From contig CANNZV010000262.1 in assembly GCA_947561585.1 (NCBI GenBank), positions 186,001 to 250,000 on the forward strand: a stretch of 64,000 nucleotides of DNA, written 5' to 3'. How positions within the stretch are numbered: position 1 is the stretch's first letter; every line of letters starts with the position of its first letter. The translations under genes were made by a program, and so were the position numbers. The notes beneath the pieces are model-generated. The model did no database searches, was not told where the DNA came from, and saw only the letters and a program-made list of their open reading frames with translations. The DNA is from Caprella mutica (Eukaryota; Arthropoda; Malacostraca; Amphipoda; Caprellidae). This document shows, one piece after another, positions 1 to 12,600 of this stretch.

Positions 1-1
1 C

Positions 2-3000
2 CAAATATTGCCAGTGGATGAGTTAACAGAAACAAATTCAAAGGAAGATGTTCAGTCGTATGAAGTGAATAAATCCTGTGAGACACTGGAGGTTACCACG
101 ATGAACAATCAATCTGTAGAAGTGGATGAAAAATTATCTCTTAGCGTGAAAATGGAAAAGAAAACTGAATTTAAAAAGATACGAAGAAACTCAAGTGGAA
201 ACGTTCTAAGTAAGATTCAAAAGTATGAGAGTATTGAGAACACGAAATATAGTCATTCTTTTAATAATGGTTGTACATCAGAAGGTAAAGCTGTAGTTAT
301 AGATAGATGCTATGATTTAAAAGAAGAAGTGAAGTGTACAAAAATAAGAAGGAGTGTTAGTAGTGTTGCTGATATGGATTTATCTGCGCTTAGAGACGAT
401 TTGATGTCAGAAAGAATTGATGGCTATTATGAAGGTCAAACAGTTTTCAACGAGAGTAACAGACCAGAATACCCAAATAATAAAATCACAGACATCAAAC
501 CAAAGTTGAGATTAGAATCCATTAACTATTTGCCTGTTGGCTCTGCAGGATTGCGAAAAACTGAACAAAAGCCACTTTTCATTCCTGTTACTCAGAAGTA
601 TTTAGATCATTTGAAAAATTTGAATGAAGGTGGAGACTCTTCAAGCAAGCCTGTCTTAGATGCTACTATTGATTTGGCCTCTCAACAAGAAGAAGAAAAA
701 GTTGGCATCTATCAACGGATTTATAGCACTAGTGGAGAAGCATATGCCAAGTGTAAATCTACTGTCCAAAATATAGCTGATTCTGGAATTGATAAAATTA
801 AAAGAAATTTGTTAGATTCTGGAGATTACACGGGTGCTTCCAGTCCACCCAAACCTCCAAGAATATCCTATCAAGGAAATGAATCTCCATTCTTGGCTAG
901 TGAAGAGTTCAGACGATATTCATTAGTGGACAGTAATCTGGATGATTTGAATTATGACTCGGACATCAATGATGTTATAGCGGGAAAGAAAAATTTGCAC
1001 AACTCAACAACAGATGTTAAAGGGAAAGTTCCTGAACATGATGAATTGTCTAATGGATCAGTTAAGGATGTAGACAGTGACAACTCAACCATAATTGACG
1101 ATAATGAAAGTTCTTATATAAATTTCAGCGAAAAAGCTTTCGTGTATCCCAAGATTATCGTTACTAGCTCTAATGATGATGGTGATGATATGTCAGCAGA
1201 AATTGAAAATCGTGGTTTGCGTAAATTCGAGACTGTATCAAGCCTGCAATACGATACTGATATTCCTTGGAGATTAAAAAGAAATTCATACAATTTGTCA
1301 TCGAGTTGTAATGATATTATTACTCCTGTTATGACAATTGCTATGGATTCGAAAAATCAATTTTTAATTGATAAAGGTTGCCAAACAGAAGATGAGGAAC
1401 AGTCCTCCCATAGAAACGAATTCTGCTTACAAACCGAAGAGAAAAACTGCCAAACAGATGATAGATTACATACTATTGAAACAATTGAAAGAACATGTCA
1501 AACAGATGATGAATTAGTGTTATCACGGAAGGAAGAAGAGTATTGCCAAAAATATCTCGGATTTGGCGAAGCGAAAAAGAATAAAGTAACCGTAACTACT
1601 GACTCAGGTGATGATGAAAATGGCTGTGATTATTTAGATCAGGGTGCAGAAGAACAACATCAGTCAGAAGATGAAAATGTTTTTTTAGGCAGTAGTACAG
1701 ATCTCAGCTTGAAGAGAAGCAGCGTAGCTAGGCCTGCTGTTCGAAAGAAATTGCTGAATCGGTCTTATAGTACTAGTGTTTTATCAGACGGAGAGACAAG
1801 TTCTATCAACTACCATCCCATTCCTAAGTTATGTTCAGAAACAGAAAGTGAAAGAGAAGATAAGAAATTGAACGCGATGGGGAAATATCGAGATAGATCA
1901 CAGAGTTTGGATATTTTGGATATCAAACCACGATCCAGAAGTGGTAGGGGAAGGAACCGATCATCATCAATAGTCGATGATTTTGCTTCTTTAGATTCAG
2001 AATCCAGAAAGCGAACTGCATCAAGATTGATTGAGACTGATCAACAGTTACTGAATACTTTTTTTGAGCGTCTCATGACTCAAAACGGCTCTAATCGAAG
2101 ATCATCTATCAAAGAAAAACAAGCTATTGTTCAAGATTCTCAATTTTTTCGTGATATGAAAGATGGCCAGGTGCAAGGAAATAAACCAAAATTGAAGACT
2201 ATATCATCTGAAAATCTAGAAAGAGAAGAATTTTCAAAGCGAGCACATTTGGTTGAATATAAAAATAAGTCTCAGATTACTGATGTCATACGTGAAATAG
2301 AACACAAATTGGGAAGCAAATCACATAGGATGATCACACCACCTCTTCACACAGATACATCTAACAGTAGTAAAGACCCTTCCCACCATTATGTAGAGAT
2401 TAATTCATCTTCATCTGTTACTAAAATTGATCAAAAAGAAATTATTGACGACACTAATATAAATCCTAAAAAACAAAGCAAGAAAACTGAAGAAAAGGAT
2501 TTCTTCAAAGATTCTATCAATAAAGAAATATTGTCTTTTCATTCAACTTTACAAACTGTTAGAGAACAAGTGGGAACAACTTTCCTCCATCCGAAAAAGA
2601 ATGAGAATCAAATGAATACTGTTCAATCTACTGAGCAACCAATAAAAGAGATCGTGCATGTAAATTCCCAAAATAGTACCACAATTAACGACAAACCTAC
2701 TACGATGGATTTATCATCAAAACAGATTTCAAACAGTGGTGAACAGAAGATAACAAAAACAAAGATACTGAGTAGTATTGAACAAAGAAAACTCGTGTAT
2801 TTACAGGCTGTAAAGGAAAATGAAACGAAAATGAAAAAGAATTATGCTCCTCCTGTGCCACCGAGGCGATTTATATCAATGTACGATAGAAAGGGCACAT
2901 CTTCCGAGATCCATCATCAAGAAAACTTCTCAAAGACTGGTTCTAATGAGGACCTAGCAACTCTGGATTTTGATTCTGTTGAAACAAGTCCAACTATTTC

Positions 3001-3604
3001 TTCTGACTCTTCTGAAACGCGTGTGATAAATGACAACGAAATATCTGAAAAAATGAATGATGAACCAAATTTCACTAAAAACATGACATACGTTGAAACT
3101 GATATAAAGAATTGTATTATTCCTATGAACAGTCCGAATAGACAGCGAAAACATGTCACCAATGCAACTGCTAATAAACGACCATCAGGAATAGAAATTG
3201 ATGCTCATTTTGAGAAATCAGGAGAATCACCTCCAGATGGCCAATCAGTTCCTAGTTTAGAGTCTCCTGCTGATTCCGAAAAGACCATCTCCACTGTGAT
3301 CCATAAGCCACCTCCTCAGCCTTTGAGTGTAAGTCGCCAGCGATTTCGAAAGAGATCCATAGGAGCAAGCCAAGAGAATATCAGTAGTTCTGATGAGGAA
3401 TACGCTAAAATACAGTTCCATAGACATGACCGCCGTTCATTGCCAAGAAGTCTCAAGATACGATATAAGAATGGTTATATCAGAAGATCTTCTGAGCACT
3501 TTGCAGAACCTGAGGCAAGAATACCTGTACCCTTGAAGTTGAAGTCGCGCTCGTTAGAAGATTTTATGGATTCGGGATATTCAGGGGATATCGATGAAGA
3601 TTCG
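2..3604 (+). CDS. Rbp: Rbp exon: giant disordered N-terminal exon (5' partial)
   Basis: About 1201 codons, open at the window edge, so the true start is upstream; the first in-window ATG is not necessarily used. The exon ends in ...DIDEDS at the donor GTAAGC (3605), phase 0. The frame runs on into the intron to a TAA at 3719, which I treat as read-through. The protein is hydrophilic, rich in Ser, Asp, Glu, Lys and Asn, with no folded domain that I recognise. Visible motifs are a cluster of CQT/LQT repeats (1370-1515), RS-rich basic patches (about 1930-2030), a class-II-like proline motif APPVPPRR (2846-2869) and KPPPQP (about 3306). It is joined to the coiled-coil exons by phase and strand only. 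That it belongs to Rbp, and not to a neighbouring gene, is an inference from the donor site and the matching phase. Confidence 0.8.
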
Positions 3605-6600
3605 GTAAGCAAGAAATTATTAATTTATAAGAATATTAAGCGTTCTTCAATCATTAATTTTATACAAATCTTGAAATGTAGTCAGTGTATTACAAATAAA
3701 GCTATTCAGTTTTTAGCTTAATTATTATACAATATAAAACCTTATTATATTTTATTTTGGTTTTGAGTTATAAAATTCAAAAGAAATAATATAGATACAT
3801 ATATATTGTTTTATAAACTCGAAATTTGTGTAAATTGAAACTGTAAATCGTAATCAAGTAGAGAATTAAAATGAATGAAACTGATTAATGTAAATATCTT
3901 CCATTAAATCAGAATGGATAAAATATGTTATGAAAATTTCGCTTTTCAAAAATGATACGAATTATAATTTCACCTAACACTTTTTTTCGCGCGACCTGGT
4001 TTTAAAGGTTAAGATTTAATTGATTAAGGAAAGAACACATCCATTTGCCTCCTCAATTTCTTTATCTTGCGGTTTACCAAAATATGTCTAGAACTGAAAA
4101 CAACCTAAAATTTATGAACGACTTATCTATCATATATATTTCATTCTGAAACAAAAATATTCTTCGAAACGATACATATATTATTTTTCTACATATCGCT
4201 TACTGTACTACATCAAAGGTAACCAGTGTAGTTACTAGGAATAAGGAAACCCCGAAGCACTCATAATTAGCAAATCTAACCTTCCAGTATAGGGGCAACC
4301 TCCTTAGCCATTGGTGGTGTTGTGTGCAAGGTGTTCTGTTGGTCCCTCTGACTGATTGTTCATGTGAAGATATAACCCACTGTGCTGTTAGTGGTATGAT
4401 TTAGTGAAATGTGATGTGTTGCTTTTTGCAAGCGTGATGTTATAAATTTAGTAGTGATAAAGTGTTCTACTGGGGGTAATACTTCCGATCTACAGGTGAT
4501 AAAACTACCTGTAATGTTATTGATAGATACAATGCATAGAAATGAGTTTGTAATCAATGTTGTATTATTAGTTATTATTTAGTTTAATAAGTCGATACTT
4601 CTCTCTATGTGTCCTGTGATGGATCAGCTGATATACAGAAGAAAACTTTTCTTAATTAAAAAAAATTACCAAAAGATTATTTTCAAATTCTGAATCTTAA
4701 ATCATATTAAGAATAATTCAACAACAATGCCTATTTCTTGTTATATTATTTGATATGATATCAGAAGTGATTCATACAAACAATATTCCGTATTATTAAT
4801 TCGTTCTCTCGATCATATTTAGTCACTAAAATGAGTATGAAAACCTGTTTGTTGAACGATAAGGGTTACCGTTTTTTTGTTTGGATTTACGCCGTTCGTG
4901 CGTGAAATTTCCCATGGAAATTAGTCATCAAACTAGCACTATCTTCTTTTCTTTGATAATACTATATAAAATTTAGTTAATTAACTATAATTACCAACCC
5001 TTATTAACCCATAGTGTTTAATTTTTTTTGTTAATAGTTATGTAGGTCCTATAAGTGACTCTTTCCGTGAAAGAATAAGTCCAATTCTAAAAATATTTTT
5101 TAATATTAGAAATTAGGAGTTTCATCAAATAAGGACAGGTGTGAAGCTTATACCATATGAAGTACAGTCTCAATTTACACTGTACAGACAAAATTACTGT
5201 ACATTGTACAGTGAGTAAGACTGTACAGTGTACAATCAGTTAGACTGTACACTGCACAGTGAACAATCAACTTGACATTGTGCAGTTAAATACTACAGTC
5301 ACTCTGCTTTTTAGCTCAAGTCTCAGTTACTTATTTCTATTCACCCAAACTTATAATTTTTATCATTCCACTCATTTTCACCTTCTTGTGATGCTCGTCG
5401 TTCATCTGAAGCTAGTTCTACAGGTGACTGTACAGAGGTTACCTGTAACTTCGTAAGGTGTGTGTGAACGTCCGGTGCTAGAACTATCACCCACTAAACT
5501 CTTTGGGGGTTAAACCCTATCACCGAGCAAATCCTATCACCGTGTACACTTATTTGAATTAATCTTAAATACAGATATTAAAAGTATTTAAACAACCATT
5601 CAGTTGTAGGGTTGCCTGTAGACTGGGTTGAATGGTTGTGTTGGTAACACTATGGTCGTAGTTTAGTAACTGGTTGTATGATGTTTGGTAGATAAGAGTT
5701 AAACCCGAGACAGTGAGTGGTTGTTTCGGAATAACTGAAACTGACTTACTAGTGTTATTTAAATGACATGTTTACGTGTAGGGTAAGTGACTGAGTTATT
5801 GGACAGTTAGGCATTTTCGGTCATATAAGATAAAATATATATTAATATTATTTTAATAGATAATATTTAATCTATACTTTTTCATACTTGATCGAAAATG
5901 TGGAACAATCCGATACTTCGAAATCACACATTTTTTTTTATTTAGGAACTATAAGTGGACTAGAGGAAATTGTTAACATTTTCTGGATAATATTTAAGTT
6001 CAGGGTTATTAATATGAAATGATCATTTTTAATTAGCATTTTTTATATATATTTCTTTATTCAATTGTAACTACAATATTTTATATATGTTGGAATATAG
6101 AAAATACTAATCGTTCAGGTACAATTTTAAAATCATTCCAAAATAATTAAAATAATTTTTCTGGTGTGACCCAAAAAGTAAAATTATTTTCCTGTGATTT
6201 TGTTGTTCATATTTCATCGATAGTACGATATGGAATAATTGAAATAATTAAAATGTAACCTTGGAAATATATTAAACTGATATTGTCAGCTGATAGGTGT
6301 AGGGTAATTTCTGAGTTATTGCACGGTTCCACACATTCGATCATGTAAGAAGAATGTATATATTAATTTTTGTCTAACTTTTATTTAAATTTAGTATACC
6401 TCTAAACTTACCTAATATTCTTCACGTTATTATTAAACATTAAACTCTTTTTAAAATATAAACACTGTGATAAAGTTGAATTAAATTTTCATTTTATTAA
6501 ATTAAATAAAACAGCATTCGTAATTTTTTCTATTTTCAATTATTATAAGAAAAATCGTAAATTTTCTTAAGATTTTGTCAAATTCGTTCATGTCGATTGT

Positions 6601-9600
6601 TAAAGATTTAGTGCACATATATATTGTGTGTGCGTGTTTTCAAGTACACATACATGCTGTGTACGTGTTTTTTACACCTACATACTGTGTGCGTGTTACA
6701 ACCGTCAGTGTGGCACGCTTTCCGTCTGTTACGATGCACATTTTATAGTTCCTGGATTATTGGAAGTTATCAATTGTGCCTTTGAAGAAAGTTAAAAAAT
6801 ATTAAACAAAAAAAATTATGAAAAATCCTAGATAATAAAAAAATATATAAACAATAATTCTGGTAAAAGAGCACATAAGCCCTTTCTTCCCTTTCTGTTA
6901 TTTTATAAAATATGTAAGTGTACTGGCCCGTTAACTGAATTAGATATCCTCTAAAATATACTGTAAGTTTTAAAATAAATATTTACAACCTGTGTCGTAA
7001 AAAGTCTACTTGAGTCTTTGCTATAATATTATCGTCATTATTCAATTATTAACTTTAGGTAAAACTGAGGGACCATAAATTACACAAATATTAATAGAGA
7101 TACATTCAAGAACACGTTATTCTTAGCGTATCAAATTTATTCCACCTAATTAAGAAGTGGTATTCATACCATCACCTGTTAACAACAAGCCTAATATAAA
7201 TATAACTCAAAGCGTGACAGACAGACAGACAGACAAATAATGATAAGGAAAACTGTTTATGGGGGGTGTACTTGACCATTAAATAAAAAATATGTTGATT
7301 AGAATGAATCATAGTTACCTATTGCTTAGATATAATTAATCAGTCTTATCGCATAATTCCTCTCGTGGCTTCCGGCTAAATGAATTGATTATTTTACTTA
7401 TATTTCAATTGATCAAAGATAAAAATAGGAAAAATCATCTAACTAATGTTATATTTTAATTTTAAATAACAAATATGTTATGCTATTAAAAACGTCAATC
7501 CAAGTATTTCTATTTAATTTTCTTTTTATTTTCTTCAATAATTTCAATTATCTATGAATTTATGTTTCTAAATAAAAAAACAGTATTTAAATCTACAAAA
7601 TTGTTATTTTAATTTAAGTAAATAGCACCTATAAGATACGTGTTCTTTGCTTACACAGCAGATGTTGAATATTTTACTCCTTGTTGGATTTTCTTTTCTC
7701 AGGATTAATACTTTTGCCTGTGCCAGATCTTTCGAGTTCCTGAATGTTTTATCATTTCTCCCTATAGACCCGCAGTGCTCTGAGCCCCAAGGAGGTGATT
7801 TTAGTGAGACAGAAGGCCTCCCTCAGCAGCCAGGTGACCAGACTTAAGACTCAGTGCAGAGACCTGGACTCACAGAACTCATCCATGGTGAGTACCTACT
7901 CTAAATAACTCATCCATGGTGAGTAAATTCTCCATTTAGATAAAAATATATAAGATTGTAAATTATATGGTGGGTCACGTTATTCCGATCAAGGGATCTA
8001 TCTACAGTAAAGGATCTATCTACAGTAAAGGATCTATCTACAGTAAAGGATCTATCTACAGTAAAGGATCTATCTACAGTAATGGATCTATCTACAGTAA
8101 AGGATCTATCTATAGCAAAGGATCTATCTACAGTAAAGGATCTATCTACAGCAAGAGATCTATCTACAGTAAAGGATCTATCTACAGTAAAGGATCTATC
8201 TACAGTAAAGGATCTATCTACAGCAAGAGATCTATCTACAGTAAAGGATCTATCTACAGTAAAGGATCTATCTACAGTAAAGGATCTATCTACAGCAAGA
8301 GATCTATCTACAGTAAAGGATCTATCTACAGTAAAGGATCTATCTACAGTAAAGGATCTATCTACAGTAAAGGATCTATCTACAGCTCGACCGTTACGCA
8401 GTTTCATACATTTGTTACTTTTGATATAAATATACTGACAGTTAGACAGAAAGTGTCAGTGTTTTGTAAAATCGTTTTAGCACTCAATTAAATTAATTAA
8501 TGTTGTGTTCGGAAATACGTAACTGCTCCGTAATACGCAACTGTGCGGTAATACGTAACTCACCCTATATCAAGAATACCTAAATCATATATTTTTAACT
8601 ATTTATTTTTGACTCCTACAATTTTAATTCATCGATATTTTTTTTAACAATATTTTTCCAAGAAAACTAAAATTAAATTAAATTATTATTCAAATTAAAC
8701 CAAAAAGCGTATTAATATAGAGTGTAAATATAAAATGTACACCATTGTATATATGTTTATCCAGAAAAACTAATAAACAAATAAAAATATGATTAAATGA
8801 TAATATTTTCAGTGAAACTTTAAATATAGTTCTAAGCATATAGCTACAATATTTTTACTCATAATAAAAACTGTTAATGTATTATTTATACTGACTATAT
8901 TTTGAGGTTTAGAATATAAATTAATTAAATGCATAGTTATGTATAGTAAATATTTACCAATATATTTCTATTTACTTTAATTATTTTATTTCATTTGTGA
9001 TAACATGGTTTGGTTTAGCTATTATAAAATTGAAATTATTTTTCTAATAAGTTATATCAAAGTAAAATAATAACTAAAATGCTAACTATAAACTTAATAC
9101 CTTATTATCTAATTCATTTTAATAACCTTTCCGTTAGATTTAGCAAAACGTTATTTTTCATTTTTCTTTTCAGCGCACCATGGAGTTCGGCAAAGACAAG
9201 TCCAATGACAGAATCCGACAGTCGGAACTCCACAAACTCAAGAAGAAAAACTCCGAACTCGCCACCATCACCAAAGAACTCGAAGATAAAGTCAAAAGTC
9301 TTGAAAAGGTTAGTGTAGGTGTCGCTATTTGAAGATTTAGAGCTAACATTGATGTAGATGTTCAGGTAGCAATGTTTCACGGGGTAACATTCTCCCAATG
9401 TTGTAAAAATGCTGTTCCAATGTTGTAACAATACTGTTCCAATGTTGAAACAATAGTGTCCTAATGTTGTAACAATATTGGACCAATGTTGTAACAATAT
9501 TGGACCAATGTTGTAACAATATTGGACCAATGTTGTAACAATATTGGACCAATGTTGTAACAATATTGGACCAATGTTGTAACAATAATGAGGCAACTTT

Positions 9601-12600
9601 GTAACAATAATTGGACAACTTTGTAACAATAATGGGACAACTTTGTAACAATAATGGGACAACTTTGTAACAATAATGAGGCAACTTTGTAACAATAATG
9701 AGGCAACTTTGTAACAATATTGGGACAACTTTGTAACAATAATGGGACAACTTTGTAACAATAATGGGACAACTTTGTAACAATAATGAGGCAACTTTGT
9801 AACAATAATGAGGCAACTTTGTAACAATATTGGGACAACTTTGTAACAATAATGGGACAACTTTGTAACAATATTGGGACAACTTTGTAACAATAATGGG
9901 ACAACTTTGTAACAATATTGGGACAACTTTGTAACAATAATGGGACAACTTTGTAACAATAATTGGACAACTTTGTAACAATAATTGGACAACTTTGTAA
10001 CAATAATGGGACAACTTTGTAACAATAATGGGACAACTTTGTAACAATAATGTGACAACTTTGTAACAATAATGTGACAACTTTGTAACAATAATTGGAC
10101 AACTTTGTAACAATATTGGGACAACTTTGTAACAATAATGGGACAACTTTGTAACAATATTGGGACAACTTTGTAACAATAATGGGACAACTTTGTAACA
10201 ATAATTGGACAACTTTGTAACAATAATTGGACAACTTTGTGACAATAATTGGACAACTTTGTAACAATAATTGGACAACTTTGTAACAATAATTGGACAA
10301 CTTTGTAACAATAATTGGACAACTTTGTAACAATAATGTGACAACTTTGTAACAATAATGTGACAACTTTGTAACAATAATTGGACAACTTTGTAACAAT
10401 ATTGGGACAACTTTGTAACAATATTGGGACAACTTTGTAACAATATTGGGACAACTTTGTAACAATAATGGGACTATGATAAGCATTACCGAAACAATGT
10501 TGTCCGAGTAACATTGCTAGCTACTTGGAAGTTGATGAAGAATATTTTCAAGCATAATTAACCGTGACAAGATAATGGCATCCATATGTAGATTTAATTT
10601 CAATTTTATGTTACTAGTTGACTTTTCACAGTTCATAGAAAACTTTAGTCGCCGATCATCTACTTTCGTTCGGTGATTATAATCGTTGATAAAAAGATTA
10701 TCTATCTACTATAATAAATGACTCGACGAAAATCCGATTGTAATTTATCATAAATTTAAACACTTGTAGTATATTGTCTTTTGTCGTGTACTTCAATAAC
10801 TAAATCCTGAAAAGTGTGAAATCTTAGATATTTTACGATAAAATGACTATTTTGCGTGATGGACAATAAATTACGATCTGCTGATTGTAAATTTATGGAC
10901 TTGAATGTATTGAAAATATTTTTCACAGCTATTTGTTATTATCATGACTTTCCATTACCATCCCCAGAAGAGCAAAGGCATCGCCCCTAAGTCTCGCAAT
11001 GGATTCAAGTCAACACCCGTGGTACCGAAACAGATGGAATTCACGAAACAGCTTCAGAAGCGAGACGCAGAGATCGAGAAACTGAAACAGCGAATGGGGG
11101 ACTTGGTGGAGAAACTTACTAGCAAGAATGGAAAGGTGAGGAAGACCATTCTAGAATGTACGTTAAAAGTGGAAGAACGGCTACATTCAGTGATACCCTA
11201 ATACAAATCTATATGTTTTTTTTGATTTTGAGACCTAAGAAACAAACTATTTTTCATTTTCTGTAAAATATTTGGACTGTGAGAACTAGGGGAGGGTGGT
11301 CATCAATGGGACACCGGGAACAATGGGACATGCTGAATAACTTTTTTATTTGAGGGTAATTTTTAACAAAATCTTAGTGGTAAATTAAGCATACTTCAGT
11401 GCATTCACTCGCATTGCATTCAGCAGTTGGGGTGCAGTCAGCCCTGTGTAAAAGCGAAAACGTGTTTTAGGGGTGATAAAACTAAATATTTCATACTTTG
11501 TTTCAATTGTTATAAATCTGTAAATTTAACATATAATGCTTACGGCATTTTTACATGATATTAAGTAATATGTAAAATATGATCATTTGAAAGGATTGCC
11601 TTTATACTTTTGTAGTTGAGCCGCTATACCCATATGTTTTCAAAATGGCGTCATGGTGATCATTGGGACAGAAAATTTGGTTAACAATGGGACAGTGCCT
11701 TATTGTCAACCAAACTGTCTAGTTTCTCCATATGAATCAATATATCTATTTTTTTGATACAATAACGTGAACTGTAGCTTCAGAGCTTCTTGTAGAAACA
11801 GAGCTTCCAGCTGAAGCAGGACTTTCGATCATGTTCAAGGGCTTTAGCAATCTGAGGTCATCACAAAGCACTGCATAGAGAACAAAGACGCAGCATGATT
11901 GCAACGGATACACCAGAGAAAGAAGAGCTTTTTGCTGGTGCCACTAAGGATAAGGCCTTCGAAATCACTTCATAAAGCATCTGATGTAGATGGCCTGTGA
12001 ACTATTGTTCTTGGTCTGGTATAGAACTCTTAATCTAACTGATCCATTCGTCTGAAGAACTCAAATCTCCACCGAAAATGTTGCAAATGAAGATTTATGC
12101 ACTTGTAGAATTTGAGGCGACTTCTAAAACGTATTCTGTTGGCCAAAAGCATGAAAAAGATAAATACGAAATATTGATGTTAGGCGAAGATTCAAGTGCA
12201 ATGAGCTTAATTTTCCAAATGTTCTTGACATGGCTTCGGTTAAGTTAGAGGACATTAAACTGATATTATATGAACCAACTAAGTGTGGGACAACATAAAG
12301 AGATAATTCGAACTTGAAATTTTACCATAACCTCAACAATGTACAAGTTTGATAAACTGTACCATCGTTCACCAGGGCATGTCCCATTGTTCACCAGCGC
12401 TGTTAAACAATGGGACAATTTTTTTTGTTTTTTATTTAATTTTTTTCTAGTCAACAGAATATGTGATAGCATTCGAGTTGGTTTCATTTTATAAAGGAAT
12501 ATCTATATTACACATGGATTTTTTATTTTTCATACTATGCCCATAGTAAATGAAATATCAATCTTTCTGTGTTTTTTGTCCCATTGATGACCATCCTCCC

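Larger units (their letters stand above)
3605..7767 (+). other. Intron, 4.2 kb, AT-rich
   Basis: No coding signal was seen. It holds a cluster of short palindromes built on TGTACAGT (5158-5290), two copies of a MITE family (5779-5926 full, 6300-6350 half), an imperfect repeat with CACA/GTGT runs (6605-6712) and a short ACAG microsatellite (7206-7226). The rest looks like unique AT-rich sequence. Confidence 0.7.
9309..10967 (+). other. Intron dominated by a 22-bp array
   Basis: Most of the intron is the 22-bp array at 9394-10475, bounded by short inverted sequences (9363-9385 and 10505-10529). The stretch 10530-10967 is AT-rich and unremarkable. An alternative acceptor at 10928 (TTTTTCACAG) would add 13 in-frame codons to the next exon. 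Confidence 0.7.

Noticed and set aside
2917..3162. Minus-strand ORFs of 66 and 81 codons inside the first exon
   Set aside because: Antisense shadows of the long + frame.
3605..3721. Extension of the first exon to the TAA at 3719
   Set aside because: Sequence becomes AT-rich right after a good GTAAGC donor, and the following residues look intronic; an intron-retention isoform cannot be excluded.
7910..8491. ORFs on both strands over the 18-bp array
   Set aside because: Unit length divisible by 3 and free of stops; no independent coding evidence.
9114..10514. Three overlapping minus-strand ORFs of 341-466 codons
   Set aside because: They are read-through of the 22-bp array, which has no stop on that strand in any frame; the protein only repeats the unit.
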